From a virus: a stretch of 35,066 nucleotides of DNA. The stretch lies in the IMG/VR virus record IMGVR_UViG_3300025617_000906, positions 1 through 35,066 of that record, one strand, 5' to 3'. A program made the translations under genes and the position numbers. Each line of letters opens with the position of its first letter. The first letter of the stretch is position 1. This document shows, one piece after another, positions 1 through 7,725 of this stretch. The notes beneath the pieces are model-generated. The model did no database searches. It saw only the letters and a program-made list of their open reading frames with translations, and was not told where the DNA came from.

Positions 1-131
1 CAGCAATAAGAGCAGTTATAATTACAAAATCTAGCCAGGATCCACGAAACCGTGAAAAGATGGCTCTTTAGGAGGGTTTTCTGGCCAAACTCAGTAATAT
101 TATCCCAGGGTATGTTTTGAAAATTGTTCAT
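1..131 (-). CDS. Radical SAM protein, N-terminal fragment (runs off left edge)
   Basis: The minus strand from the ATG at 131-129 is open for 43 complete codons to the window edge. The last of these spell a radical SAM signature, FCNYNCSYC, with C36, C40 and C43 in the CxxxCxxC spacing that binds the 4Fe-4S cluster and S-adenosylmethionine. The lead-in (K..L..HLFTVSWILAR) has the beta-strand character expected before this loop. The start overlaps the 3' end of the preceding glycosyltransferase-like gene by 32 nt in another frame. There is no clear Shine-Dalgarno sequence, so translation would depend on coupling. No other Met, GTG or TTG start lies between 131 and the motif. The rest of the protein, including any SPASM or twitch domain, is outside the window. 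The motif makes a chance ORF unlikely; the substrate is unknown. Confidence 0.85.
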   Translation of the reverse strand, partial: MNNFQNIPWDNITEFGQKTLLKSHLFTVSWILARFCNYNCSYC

Positions 132-774
132 ATAACCAATCGAAGTCGTTAATTAATTGAAGATTATCGCTGTTAGAAATGCCAAACTCCATACCAGCAT
201 TAGCACCTCGTATCGCATCTCTACCAAAGTCTCCATTGCCGACAGTAGTCCAGATTTTAAGTCTTTCATTTGTTTCATCCTCATTTTGTCTATCAATAGT
301 TTTACTTGCTAATTTAGCACATTCTCTAAATGCACTTTTCCATGTTTCAAATTCACTTGTATTAAATGCAGTAACATTTGCAATTTTGTCTACTGCACAA
401 AACTTATCTGATATACTTGTAGTCATATCAGGTTTATTTGTGTCCATATTAATTGTAAGTTTACGGGGAAGAAGTTTTACGCCTCCATAACCATATTTTA
501 AACCATTAACTGGATTAATACTACGCCAAACATGTACAGTTTCTAAGTTATAACTGTCAACTTCATAATCAAAGTTAAAATCATCAACTAACTGTGCATC
601 TGCATCTACAACCCAAAACATTTTAGTAAAGCATTTCTTTGCCGCTTTAATATGTGCTTGATGAATTCCTTTTACATTAGCTACACGCTTTGCTGTAGGG
701 TATCTGTTTTTTAGTAAGTTCCAGTTATCTTCGGCATATTTTTCGCCATAACTGATAAAGACAATATCATACAT
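100..774 (-). CDS. DAD-motif glycosyltransferase-like phage protein
   Basis: A 224-residue protein starting YDIVFISYGE with a D57-A-D59 motif after a hydrophobic strand (FWVVDAD). This is the arrangement of the nucleotide-sugar/metal site in GT-A glycosyltransferases. It is a clear paralog of the 297-residue protein at 10529-11422: both share the N-terminal D-I-V-F-(I/L)-S-Y strand, AKRV, the G..AH segment, VDAD, the VNGL.YG.GG(V/L)K segment and a C-terminal DFDWL/DFEWL. I know this family from marine phage genomes as an uncharacterised or putative glycosyltransferase protein. It starts with ATG, 24 nt after the upstream radical SAM gene, the largest gap inside the operon, with only a weak purine stretch upstream. 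Its end overlaps the next radical SAM start. Transfer activity is inferred from the fold-like motif only. Confidence 0.8.
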   Translation of the reverse strand: MYDIVFISYGEKYAEDNWNLLKNRYPTAKRVANVKGIHQAHIKAAKKCFTKMFWVVDADAQLVDDFNFDYEVDSYNLETVHVWRSINPVNGLKYGYGGVKLLPRKLTINMDTNKPDMTTSISDKFCAVDKIANVTAFNTSEFETWKSAFRECAKLASKTIDRQNEDETNERLKIWTTVGNGDFGRDAIRGANAGMEFGISNSDNLQLINDFDWLYEQFSKHTLG

Positions 775-798
775 TTTAATACTATAACACCTTATATC

Positions 799-1773
799 CT
801 ATTTGTCAACCATATAATCTTTTAAACTAAAATTAGTGCCTAGCATATGATCCGGTGTAGCTGTTTTGTCATTAGACCACACTAATACTTCGGGATCCTC
901 GTATAAAAAATCACAATCCTTGCAATAATCTATACTATCAAAATCTCCTAGCTCGTGTGCCTTGCGAAGTTTGTTATACTCGTCTCCGTACCAAATATCT
1001 TCTACGGTTTGATTTTGTATATGTCCTAACACACTTTTGCTTTCATTCGGAGGACCCATTGTTTGACAACACGGAGTTACAGCACCTTTTAATCCTGCAA
1101 TGCCGCCTGAGCGTATTGTAATTTCTGGAGCAAAAGGACGTCCACATGTTCTACGCTTACTAGGATCACGTACATATAACGGTTGGTAGTTGCCGCTCCA
1201 ATTATGCATTTTCCATATGTAACCAATAGTTCCGGTAGGACCTATGAAATTGTTTCTATATTGATCTACTTCGTACTCAACTTGATTATTATCAAGTATT
1301 AAATGATAACTGCTAATTATACACTTGCTGTTTGTTTCTTTAATATACTCTTTTGATTTGATAATATTTGTCTTTAATAATTCAAAATTATCTACTGCCA
1401 TCCATTCTTTGTACTTGTCTTTGTTATAACCAATACAGCTAAATCTTGCAAAGCTAAGTCCTGCATCAATACAGTCCTGCATAAAGTGTCCGCTAAAGAA
1501 ACTTCCGTTGCTGTACATAAAACTAGGCAAGCCACGCTTAGTACATGCTTCAATGTAACGTGGCAAGTCCTTTGCCATAGTAGGCTCACCCGAACCTTCT
1601 AAGTTAATTACAGGGTTACCTGGTAATTGATCTAAAATGTTTTCAAACATTTCAAATGGCATCTTGCGAGTCCACTCTTTACCTCTTCCGGTAGTCTGTG
1701 GACACATTTGACATTTGTAATTACAGCCGCCGAATACTTCGACTACTGCACGTTCTAAATCAGGTACACTCAA
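799..1773 (-). CDS. Radical SAM/SPASM-domain protein (TTG start)
   Basis: A 324-residue radical SAM enzyme with C17, C21 and C24 in CNYKCQMC, and a GSGEP motif near residue 60 that contacts SAM. The C-terminal third has a SPASM-like set of cysteines: TCGRPF near residue 210, a VTPCCQ pair near 235, and a YCKDC pair near 285. SPASM domains carry auxiliary Fe-S clusters and are typical of enzymes acting on peptides or proteins. The start codon is TTG; an in-frame stop lies just upstream and the first internal Met sits inside the cluster motif, so the protein must start near here. A GGAG sequence 6 nt before the TTG supports it. The gene overlaps the previous one by 14 nt. It is the only one of the five radical SAM proteins seen with the usual core-then-SPASM order. 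Substrate unknown. Confidence 0.9.
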   Translation of the reverse strand: MSVPDLERAVVEVFGGCNYKCQMCPQTTGRGKEWTRKMPFEMFENILDQLPGNPVINLEGSGEPTMAKDLPRYIEACTKRGLPSFMYSNGSFFSGHFMQDCIDAGLSFARFSCIGYNKDKYKEWMAVDNFELLKTNIIKSKEYIKETNSKCIISSYHLILDNNQVEYEVDQYRNNFIGPTGTIGYIWKMHNWSGNYQPLYVRDPSKRRTCGRPFAPEITIRSGGIAGLKGAVTPCCQTMGPPNESKSVLGHIQNQTVEDIWYGDEYNKLRKAHELGDFDSIDYCKDCDFLYEDPEVLVWSNDKTATPDHMLGTNFSLKDYMVDK

Positions 1774-2494
1774 TTTTTACTCCATAATTTTCAAAATTTT
1801 TGTAAAGAGGCATGAGTAAAAATGCTTTATCTATAGATTCTTTACTTTCGACACTAACTTTTATGGATGATTTAGGATGAGTAACTTTAAAATTATATCC
1901 ATATTCCTTCATATCAAAATTCGCATCTATATGTGTTTCTTTAAAAAATTTTTCAATTTGTAATTTCATTTCAACTACTTTAGGTTCTACTAAATTACTA
2001 TCAATATGAACATGAGGTACTTCAGTATTGCCTACTTGATTATTAATTTCTATACGTATATTACTTTTATTAAAATAGTTATCTATATCATTTGCATTTT
2101 TAAAAATTTTATTAAACTTTACTTTTCGACAATCAGCATTATAAACTAATGCAGGAATTATATCTTCTCCAAAATGATACAAAATTATCGAACGTCCTAA
2201 CCCTGGATGAACTTGCCATAGCAATTCGTTCGGTACTGAAAACAATCCTATAGGATTATCAAACGACTGTTTTTTTAAATAATCATTTGTTAGCCAAACA
2301 CATTTACAATAGTTCCTTACACTATTTTCCCAATAACCGTTATTAAAAAAATCTTTTATCCAATTTTTTAAATCGTTAACTCTATGAAAATTAATTTCAC
2401 TCTTTTGAATATTAGCTAAACCTAAATTTATATTATTAGATTTTTTACTCCATATTCTATTTCTGGAGTCAATTCTAAATCTTTTATCCCTCAC
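1760..2494 (-). CDS. Unrecognised HPG-motif protein, copy 2 (GTG start)
   Basis: A 244-residue protein of a family I do not recognise, rich in Asn, Lys and Ile. It is a tandem paralog of the upstream gene (2484-3332). Shared blocks are VW(I/L)TND.L, a central (I/V)HPG..R motif (here QVHPGLGR), RK(I/V)K(Y/F).K(I/V)F, a (V/I)P.VH or VPHVH segment, and a C-terminal L.P...NF(D/E)NYG(I/V)KI block. No transmembrane segment or signal peptide is evident. The GTG start lies inside the upstream gene, giving an 11 nt overlap; its own 3' end overlaps the TTG-start radical SAM gene by 14 nt. The conserved His, Arg and Asn-Asp residues could form an active site, but that is inference; no function is assigned. 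Confidence 0.8.
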   Translation of the reverse strand: MRDKRFRIDSRNRIWSKKSNNINLGLANIQKSEINFHRVNDLKNWIKDFFNNGYWENSVRNYCKCVWLTNDYLKKQSFDNPIGLFSVPNELLWQVHPGLGRSIILYHFGEDIIPALVYNADCRKVKFNKIFKNANDIDNYFNKSNIRIEINNQVGNTEVPHVHIDSNLVEPKVVEMKLQIEKFFKETHIDANFDMKEYGYNFKVTHPKSSIKVSVESKESIDKAFLLMPLYKNFENYGVKIECT

Positions 2495-3332
2495 TTATTT
2501 TTATCCCGTAATTATCAAAATTTCTTTGTGTAGGTAGCAACATCCAAACTCTTAAAACAGTTTGTAAATCTTCTGTTTCTACTTCTACATTTATTTTACG
2601 CTTTTTATTAGTTAACAAACTAGGAGAATATCCTAAAGATGTTATATCAAAGTTTCCGGTTATTTCAGTAGTTGAATAAAATTCTTTTACTAACTTATGC
2701 CAGTCATTAATAGTTGTCTTAAGAACATTTTGGTTAAAATGAACATTAGGAATATAAAGGTTTTTTAATTGTGTTATATCAAGATTTATATTTTTATGAC
2801 CAAAATACTTATACATGTCTTCCATAGAATTAAAAACTTTTTTATATTTTATTTTTCTACCAGAATTAAATGTTACACATGTTATTTTATCTTTACAAAA
2901 CAAATAAGCAATAACTTGTCTGATACCGCCAGGGTGTATTCTCCATCTTTCATTGAAAGGATTCCAATAAGCACCCATTGGACTTTGAAAATCTCCTTCT
3001 TCGAGAAGGTCATTAGTTATCCAAACTGTTTTAATATATGATTCAACCGAACTTCTCCAACTTTCATACGTTGGATCAATATACAAAGTGTCCATAAAGT
3101 TATCTGTGTTCATGTGAATTCCGTGTTCGAAGAAATTTTTTGTATACAATACTTGATTTCTTAGAAAATACCTATCAACAAATAATTCATCTTTAGAGAT
3201 TTCTGCAATACCTAGTTTATCTCTTTTTCCGATATACTTCCAAAACATGTTGTTAGCAACAGCCCATGACTCTGTCTTAGAGTTATACCGTTGTTTGAAG
3301 AGGCGTTTTAATCTTGCCTTTTCGTTAGCCAC
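2484..3332 (-). CDS. Unrecognised HPG-motif protein, copy 1 (GTG start)
   Basis: A 282-residue protein, the longer member of the tandem pair with 1760-2494. It carries VWITNDLL, RIHPGGIR, RKIKYKKVF, IPNVHF and a C-terminal NFDNYGIKI block, all matched in its neighbour. The first ~50 residues are basic (KARLKRLFKQRY) and differ from the paralog. The start codon is GTG, overlapping the stop of the preceding gene by 8 nt (the sequence AGTGGCTAA serves both), so re-initiation is the likely mode of translation. The HPG..R signature flanked by a Trp is the best-conserved patch and the obvious candidate for a functional site. I cannot name a known domain; position in a radical SAM and glycosyltransferase operon suggests a part in the same pathway. 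Confidence 0.8.
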   Translation of the reverse strand: MANEKARLKRLFKQRYNSKTESWAVANNMFWKYIGKRDKLGIAEISKDELFVDRYFLRNQVLYTKNFFEHGIHMNTDNFMDTLYIDPTYESWRSSVESYIKTVWITNDLLEEGDFQSPMGAYWNPFNERWRIHPGGIRQVIAYLFCKDKITCVTFNSGRKIKYKKVFNSMEDMYKYFGHKNINLDITQLKNLYIPNVHFNQNVLKTTINDWHKLVKEFYSTTEITGNFDITSLGYSPSLLTNKKRKINVEVETEDLQTVLRVWMLLPTQRNFDNYGIKISEG

Positions 3333-4290
3333 TCCACTTACTCCACATATTCTCTAATAAAGTTAAATATTCAGCGTCATTATGCTTATAGGTATATTTA
3401 ATAGCATTATCTTTATATTCTATACTATAAAAATCAGTATATTCTTTAAAAAAATCTTGAGCTTCTGTACCTGTCATATTAATTATTTTTCCAACAGGTG
3501 CAAATCCTAGTGCTAACTGCTCGTCTTTAGGATCTACTCCTCTAGCTTCTAACCAAGCAGTAAACTTGTCATCCATTGGTAATTCAAAACCATTACCAAA
3601 GTAGCAATTAAACTCTCCTGTAATAACCCTATGTTCTGATATACCTGCATCTTCAACTATATCATCACCATCTAGATATGCTTCGTACCAAGTCTTACCT
3701 GTTTGTGCATAATGCAAGTATACCATACCATCTGTCATAGTGCGAGTAAAATTTGCTTTTTCTTCTAAGGGTATTTCTACTCTATCAGTTACTCCTAATA
3801 GATTATAGTAGAAGTAACCGTTGGTCCAGTTGTGTTTTTTATTTTCTTCAGTATCATACCATGCTTCTAATTCATGACAACAATGATTAAGAAAACAAAT
3901 GGCATTTCTAACTTCTCCAGACGAATTTGCTAATACAGATCCAGGAGACCAAAGTTGTCCTTGTGTTGTTTCAAAATGATGATGTAATACATTTAATAAT
4001 TCTTGATTGTACATTGTTCTAAGAGAAGTAAAATCTTCAGATATATTATAAGCACCCGAATCATTTATTTTTTGTACACTTCGATCTAAGTCGTTGCATA
4101 TATGTTCTACTGTTCTGTTAGAATTATGAAATCCTAGCAAACTAAAGTTTTTCTGAAAGATTTTTGGTCCGTGGGTAGATAACAACTTGTCTAGTTGCTT
4201 TAACCAAATGGTTGCTATGTTAGTATTGTCCGGCTCTATAGTAATATATCTTATATCACCATTTAACTTTCGAAACCCAAGATTTATCAT
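3325..4290 (-). CDS. Unknown protein with His-rich motifs
   Basis: A 321-residue protein not assignable to a known family by eye. Two His-containing helical-looking motifs stand out: LLNVLHHHFE (residues 98-107) and FLNHCCHELE (133-142). Both fit L(L/N)...H..(F/L)E, as if repeated, and could bind a metal or act as a catalytic pair. The middle is acidic and aromatic (YLHYAQTGKTWYEAYL), and the C-terminal half contains a soluble alpha/beta-like region. The ATG start is preceded by GAGGA and lies 35 nt inside the upstream SGNH hydrolase gene, the longest overlap between full-length genes in the operon. No signal peptide or membrane helix is seen. Function unknown. Confidence 0.75.
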   Translation of the reverse strand: MINLGFRKLNGDIRYITIEPDNTNIATIWLKQLDKLLSTHGPKIFQKNFSLLGFHNSNRTVEHICNDLDRSVQKINDSGAYNISEDFTSLRTMYNQELLNVLHHHFETTQGQLWSPGSVLANSSGEVRNAICFLNHCCHELEAWYDTEENKKHNWTNGYFYYNLLGVTDRVEIPLEEKANFTRTMTDGMVYLHYAQTGKTWYEAYLDGDDIVEDAGISEHRVITGEFNCYFGNGFELPMDDKFTAWLEARGVDPKDEQLALGFAPVGKIINMTGTEAQDFFKEYTDFYSIEYKDNAIKYTYKHNDAEYLTLLENMWSKWSG

Positions 4291-5134
4291 TAAACATCCT
4301 CGTTATTTGTCTTGCATGTGCTGCTTGTGATTTAGTACCCGGATGCATTCCATCTCTAGCACATTTATCGTCTATATTTGGAAATGGGTCTATAGTTATG
4401 TCAGGATACATTTTCTTTAATACACCTGTTAAGGGATAATCCCACGAACTTAATATTATTTTTATATTATGTAACTTAGCAACACTTACTATCCATTCAA
4501 CTGTTGATATTGACGACGTAACATAAAATTCGTCGTCTAGCTCAGTCAATTGCTTACTAATCTTTTTATAATTTTCATGAGGCCATTGAGGAATTAAATT
4601 AATTATTTGTCCGTGTTCGTTAATATGCATCCTGCGTCTCCATGCAGGTAAAGTAAAAATTGCATATTCTAAATCTAATACATTTGCTGCGGCGGCAAAT
4701 GTCCTAGCAACTCTATCTAGTGATGAACCGCCAATTCCAAAATTTAATCCGTTTAATCCACACTTGTAAGATACTATATCAGCAAACGTTTCTTCTTCTG
4801 CAATGCCTTCACCAAATGTAAAACTACATCCAAAAAATCCAGCCATAGGTTTTTTGCTGTTTAAGTTCCATTTTCCTCTAAAATTATACTTGTTAATATA
4901 GTATTTCCAATCATCTTCGCCTACTACCTTTTCCTCTACTTGATTAGTAGACGAAATTAAAATATGATCTTTGCCTTCTGCATGTTCGTCCCATGTATCT
5001 TTATAATATTTTCCATACGGAAACAAATCATTTACTGTTTTTGCACTAACAGGAGCCGTTAACATATATGTATTAAGTTCTTCGTCTGTTAATTGTATGT
5101 TGTCGTTCCGCATTTTTTTATTTTTAAAGTACAT
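4256..5134 (-). CDS. SGNH/GDSL-type hydrolase
   Basis: A 292-residue protein with the blocks of the SGNH hydrolase superfamily. Block I is FFGCSFTFGEG, with S104 as the likely nucleophile. A block II-like NFGIGGSS (131-138) supplies the oxyanion glycine. DGMHPG near the C-terminus gives the D261-x-x-H264 pair. Family members de-acetylate or esterify glycans or hydrolyse esters; in a glycosyltransferase-rich operon the natural guess is O-acyl removal or transfer on a sugar. There is no signal peptide, so it would act in the cytoplasm of the infected cell. An alternative ATG at 5113 lacks a ribosome binding site; the ATG at 5134 has a weak GGA upstream. It overlaps the preceding gene by 11 nt. 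Confidence 0.85.
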   Translation of the reverse strand: MYFKNKKMRNDNIQLTDEELNTYMLTAPVSAKTVNDLFPYGKYYKDTWDEHAEGKDHILISSTNQVEEKVVGEDDWKYYINKYNFRGKWNLNSKKPMAGFFGCSFTFGEGIAEEETFADIVSYKCGLNGLNFGIGGSSLDRVARTFAAAANVLDLEYAIFTLPAWRRRMHINEHGQIINLIPQWPHENYKKISKQLTELDDEFYVTSSISTVEWIVSVAKLHNIKIILSSWDYPLTGVLKKMYPDITIDPFPNIDDKCARDGMHPGTKSQAAHARQITRMFNDKSWVSKVKW

Positions 5135-6386
5135 CTTTTAATTCCGGATTAAGTTCAAATACGTTTGTTCCTCTAATAGAATCTAATTGATTTGATTTTC
5201 TTTTAAAGTCTTCAAATAAATGACTAGTATCTTCTCTATACATAAACTCAATTATATTATGCCATCCCTGAAAAGGTATACCTGTGTCTTTTTCTAATTG
5301 TTTTCCGTATTTAAATATTTTTTCAGCTGCTCTTTCTTTTAGTGCAGGAGGCAAAGAAGTAATACAATAGTAGTCTGGAGTAAATAAAGGATTAATATGG
5401 AATCTGTCTACCCAATAATTATTTAAGTTAAATGCCCTATCTTTATGCACACGCTCCAAAGGCAGTAAATCTTCTTTGTGTAACAAGTTGTGCATTTCTG
5501 TTAATCTAAAAATATTAAGTATACTTACAGTAGGATGCATCCAGTAATCAACACCGCTATGCCTGATCTTTTTTAGATTTTCTAAAACTTCTTTCCATTT
5601 TCCTTTATAACGAATGTGTTCAAATGCATTTTCTACTCCGTCAATGCTTAAACTTAAATGAACATATTTAAATTTCTTCCAAATAGATAATATATCTTGG
5701 TTTTTATTTCCTAGTGTTGTTCCGTTAGTACTATATCTTAAATCAATATCGTGCATTTGTTTTTCATCAAGCATATTAAGAATACGCCAATGCTCGGGCA
5801 TAATTAATGGTTCGCCTCCAGCAAAGTGTATTTCTTTCATAGTACCAAGATTTTCTTCAATGTCTTCCCAGAACACATTTGCTTCTTTCAAATCTATTAG
5901 TGTAGTAGGATATTTGTCGTGACTAGGATATAATTTTTTATGATCCTTTGCCCATTGAGTACTAAAAAGAGGCGAACATGTAGTACACGCTAAATTACAA
6001 TAATTACTAAATCTAAAATCCCAGTACTTTAGTTCTACTGATGGTATGGTGCCGTCATCTTTTGTACTAGCAATTAAATCCTTTGTATCATCGTACCATT
6101 TGTTATTTAACCCAGTTCGCATAGTGTTTAAATTAGTATCTTCCTTAGCGACACAACGTTGACATGCGCTAGGTAGCGGTTTATTATCTAACATATCCTT
6201 ACGCATTTTCTTAGCAACGTCACTATTTACTACTTCGTTTAAGGTTTGTGTTTTAACATTTCCAAAGCTGTTTTCATCACGCAACGGTGTTTGACAGCAA
6301 GCAAATGAACGTCCGTCATTAATAACATGTAGATGCATCCAAGGCGCTACACAAAAATTAGGACTATGTTTTAAATCATTACTCAT
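5124..6386 (-). CDS. Radical SAM protein with N-terminal SPASM/twitch-like cysteine domain
   Basis: A 420-residue protein. The radical SAM motif CNLACTTC lies at C130/C134/C137, followed by a GGEP motif (HFAGGEP) about 60 residues later. In front of the core is a cysteine domain beginning FC.APW.H (C12), then ACC (C30, C31) and ACQRC (C75, C78). This resembles a SPASM or twitch auxiliary-cluster domain but sits N-terminally instead of C-terminally. I know this architecture from marine phage proteins annotated as twitch-domain radical SAM. The C-terminus ends in an EDFKRKSN..D..R segment resembling the ends of the two paralogs at 7718-10532. ATG start with a modest AGAGA upstream; 8 nt overlap with the previous gene. 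Substrate unknown. Confidence 0.9.
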   Translation of the reverse strand: MSNDLKHSPNFCVAPWMHLHVINDGRSFACCQTPLRDENSFGNVKTQTLNEVVNSDVAKKMRKDMLDNKPLPSACQRCVAKEDTNLNTMRTGLNNKWYDDTKDLIASTKDDGTIPSVELKYWDFRFSNYCNLACTTCSPLFSTQWAKDHKKLYPSHDKYPTTLIDLKEANVFWEDIEENLGTMKEIHFAGGEPLIMPEHWRILNMLDEKQMHDIDLRYSTNGTTLGNKNQDILSIWKKFKYVHLSLSIDGVENAFEHIRYKGKWKEVLENLKKIRHSGVDYWMHPTVSILNIFRLTEMHNLLHKEDLLPLERVHKDRAFNLNNYWVDRFHINPLFTPDYYCITSLPPALKERAAEKIFKYGKQLEKDTGIPFQGWHNIIEFMYREDTSHLFEDFKRKSNQLDSIRGTNVFELNPELKDVL

Positions 6387-7725
6387 ATTTCATCTCTTTA
6401 AACAAATTATAAAACTTACTACTATGTCTAGCCATATAAAATGTTCCTTTGTTATGTATTAAAAATGGTTTAACGTCTTCTATCTTGCCATTAATATTAT
6501 CTAATGATAAAGTTGATAACTTTCTAATGTTATCGCATATTAATTCAATCTTTCTATACAAAGTACTTACACGATCATACTTCTGATCGAACAAATCGTG
6601 ATATCCAAAATACCCTTGATTGTTTAAGTAATTCCACACACCCATACTACCAATAACCATAAAAGGATGCCCTATTGCGATCATTTTCCACACTGCTTCA
6701 GTTAAGTATAATGCAGTTGCTTCTTCGGGGTAATTAGATTGTGTTGACGAGCAAAACTTTTCACTTGTTACTGTAAACAATGTATTTTCAAAGATAGTTT
6801 TATCAAATCTTAAAGTATCTTTGCCAAACTTATTATAATCATAATCTATTACATTTTTACTTTCTATAACTTTATCAATTGCTTTATATTTTTTCTGCTT
6901 GTACTCTGGAGTCCAATACTTATAAATTAAGTTAATATTATTTTTATCAACTTGATAGTTTGTGCGTTCATTAAAAATATTATAGCTAACTAAACCGTAC
7001 TGGTCTAAATTGTTTGCTATTACATCACTTACAAATGCTATGTTATGTATATTTAAAAATCCGGTAAGGGAGTTAAACAATGCCGGCGGGCTATTCCAAG
7101 TGTGTACATTAAAATTTTCAGTTTCATGGTTAACTAATTTATTTTTACTGTGCATGTTCACCCAATAAAAATCTTCTCCATGATATCTACTTTTAGCTGT
7201 TAATTGATGAGAGATTTGCCACCAATCTATTCCAAATATTTTTATATCTCCAAAAAACTTTTTCCAGGCACCAGATAATTCACTTGTAATAACATATACA
7301 TTATGTTTAGGAATATTATAAGTTTTTAGCTCTTCTTCTAGTTTATTTTTGATACTTTCCATATAAACGTAATCAGGAGATAACTGCTGTATTAAAAACA
7401 ACATCTTCATTTTACCTTTTCGTATTCTAGCAATACTTTTTTCTGGAATATCTATTAGAATATTATGTTTTAAATTACCTGTAAATTCTATCGGATAAAA
7501 TAGATTAGGAACTTGGCGCTTTCCAGTATAAAGATTTATTTCAACCCCAACTGCTTTCATAGTATTAAAAAACTCAGTTGTTTTATTTAAAGCATAATTC
7601 CTATCTCTATCAGATACAAAAGCAACTTTAAGTTTTTTTTTAAAATTATAACTTAATGTACCATTTGGAACTGGTATACTTTTATCGATAAGTTTATCGT
7701 AGTAAAGATTAACAATATCAATCAT
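6379..7725 (-). CDS. GT-B/GT10-like glycosyltransferase-like protein
   Basis: A 448-residue, Asn/Lys/Tyr-rich protein. The C-terminal third holds a pattern typical of phage and viral GT-B proteins: FTVTSEKF (317-324), then LTEAVWKMIAIGHPFMVIGS (341-360), then G..GYHDLFDQKYD. The TE..(W/F)K.(I/L)..G.PF.(V/I).G core resembles the donor-binding region of GT10 (fucosyltransferase-like) enzymes and the many marine phage relatives with E.YD at the end. The N-terminal half is poorly conserved and may bind the acceptor. No membrane segment is evident. The gene sits between two radical SAM genes with 8 nt overlaps on both sides, and appears more AT-rich than they are. GT10 membership is a judgement from motif shape, not a search; donor sugar unknown. 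Confidence 0.7.
   Translation of the reverse strand: MIDIVNLYYDKLIDKSIPVPNGTLSYNFKKKLKVAFVSDRDRNYALNKTTEFFNTMKAVGVEINLYTGKRQVPNLFYPIEFTGNLKHNILIDIPEKSIARIRKGKMKMLFLIQQLSPDYVYMESIKNKLEEELKTYNIPKHNVYVITSELSGAWKKFFGDIKIFGIDWWQISHQLTAKSRYHGEDFYWVNMHSKNKLVNHETENFNVHTWNSPPALFNSLTGFLNIHNIAFVSDVIANNLDQYGLVSYNIFNERTNYQVDKNNINLIYKYWTPEYKQKKYKAIDKVIESKNVIDYDYNKFGKDTLRFDKTIFENTLFTVTSEKFCSSTQSNYPEEATALYLTEAVWKMIAIGHPFMVIGSMGVWNYLNNQGYFGYHDLFDQKYDRVSTLYRKIELICDNIRKLSTLSLDNINGKIEDVKPFLIHNKGTFYMARHSSKFYNLFKEMKYE

Noticed and set aside
179-490. Plus-strand ORF of about 100 codons
   Set aside because: It lies entirely opposite the DAD-motif gene, has no recognisable domain, and the whole region is transcribed leftward. 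The same reasoning removes the other plus-strand ORFs, such as 20447-20860 and 20948-21358.
775-798. Second promoter in the 24 nt gap before the DAD-motif gene
   Set aside because: The AT-rich sequence has partial -10-like strings but no -35 at proper spacing and no match to the late element.
1392-1589. Minus-strand 65-codon ORF inside the SPASM radical SAM gene
   Set aside because: It is an out-of-frame shadow of a gene with intact conserved motifs. The Cys-containing residues reflect frame-shifted reading, not a peptide precursor.
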